DNA of 64,000 bases from Branchipolynoe longqiensis (Eukaryota; Annelida; Polychaeta; Phyllodocida; Polynoidae), in contig JASIRB010000185.1 of assembly GCA_030323885.1 (NCBI GenBank), positions 1 to 64,000 on the forward strand, in the 5' to 3' direction. The notes under the pieces were generated by a model, which worked only from the letters and a program-made list of their open reading frames with translations, ran no database searches and was not told the DNA's origin. A program made the translations under genes and the position numbers. Positions 63,680 through 64,000 of this stretch are shown piece by piece (the first letter of the stretch is position 1; each line of letters begins with the position of its first letter).

Positions 63680-64000
63680 AGTCACTTGCTATCCAGACCG
63701 CACTCCGTCCACACCTCTCTCTATCTCCTCTCCGCTGGCCTTGCCCCTCCTTGATATGTCTGAAAAGAGTTCCAGGAGGGGGAGCACGTCAACATTTCAC
63801 TTTCTACTCTTACTCTGTCCATGTCTTTGGGTCACCGACTGGTCACCATAGAGCAAATAGACACGGTCCTTTGACCCAACTCTCATTTCTCTTTCCTAGA
63901 CTCTACCCTTTTTTTTTCTCCCAGGCATACTCCTCACCCTGACAAGGGGAGTTGTGTGCTTATGTGGGGCCCTTTACTTTTACGTTTCTCGCTTTGTTCT
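63680..64000 (+). repeat. R1 repeat, copy 4, cut by the window end
   Basis: Begins TTGCTATCCAGACCGCACTCC as copy 1 does (4267) and continues to the window end; the best partner of copy 3 in this window. Confidence 0.78.

Noticed and set aside
61903..63942. Similar short proteins at 61903 and 63751 (KRVPGGGA...HFTFYSYSV)
   Set aside because: The similarity follows from the R1 DNA repeat. The frame is not kept in the other two copies, and no extended coding signal exists.

Overview
This window looks like repeat-packed, gene-free DNA from an animal, most likely a marine mollusc or close lophotrochozoan. No bacterial signature, intact host gene, CRISPR array or rRNA is visible. The organism call is an inference. 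It rests on a DIRS-type tyrosine-recombinase retrotransposon, on a SINE whose head, body and AAACAAACTT-type tail match a SINE I associate with mollusc genomes, and on very many tRNA-headed SINEs ending in a TAGGACGTAAAACAACAACAAA-type tail. All boundaries come from reading by eye; nothing was aligned by software.

Layout. 1-4112: a decayed DIRS-like element (gag, RT/RNase H, truncated tyrosine recombinase), followed by the first of four copies of an unidentified repeat R1 (4180-4750). 4750-9990: low-complexity tracts, two foldback elements (5645-6085 and 6225-6716) and the first SINEs. 9990-28640: about twenty SINEs, nested TTAA-MITEs (family M1), three large minisatellites (13141-13960, 24779-25412, 27765-28135), two M2 MITEs and three LINE 3' ends. 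28829-31935: an M1 MITE split by a 2.75 kb hairpin-like element whose arms are GC-rich words and then almost 0.9 kb per arm of TGTGTCTC/GAGACACA simple repeat. 32000-42400: LINE relic, R1 copy, several foldback elements, tandem repeats and a pogo-like MITE. 43191-43709: a miniature LTR retrotransposon with a tRNA-like sequence in each LTR, inserted in an M1 copy. 44200-64000: more SINEs, foldback elements, two S3 SINEs with perfect target duplications, and two further R1 copies.

Two themes stand out. First, many unrelated-looking foldback elements share one architecture. The two arms are inverted and built of one short degenerate word repeated dozens of times (ACGT; CGACGCG; GCGACCAC; TCCGG; GATTCATATGAA; CGCAAACCCC), and most end in a terminal motif containing GTCACAC, GTTCACAC or GTTTACAC. 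Second, the insertions can be ordered in time because they interrupt one another. M1 entered S1 SINEs three times at the same TTAA. M1 entered M1. SINEs entered M1. A LINE entered S3. The LTR miniature and the giant foldback element each entered an M1.

Family names used below: S1, S2, S3 = tRNA-derived SINEs; M1, M2 = MITEs; FB1 to FB12 = foldback families; R1 = unidentified four-copy repeat.
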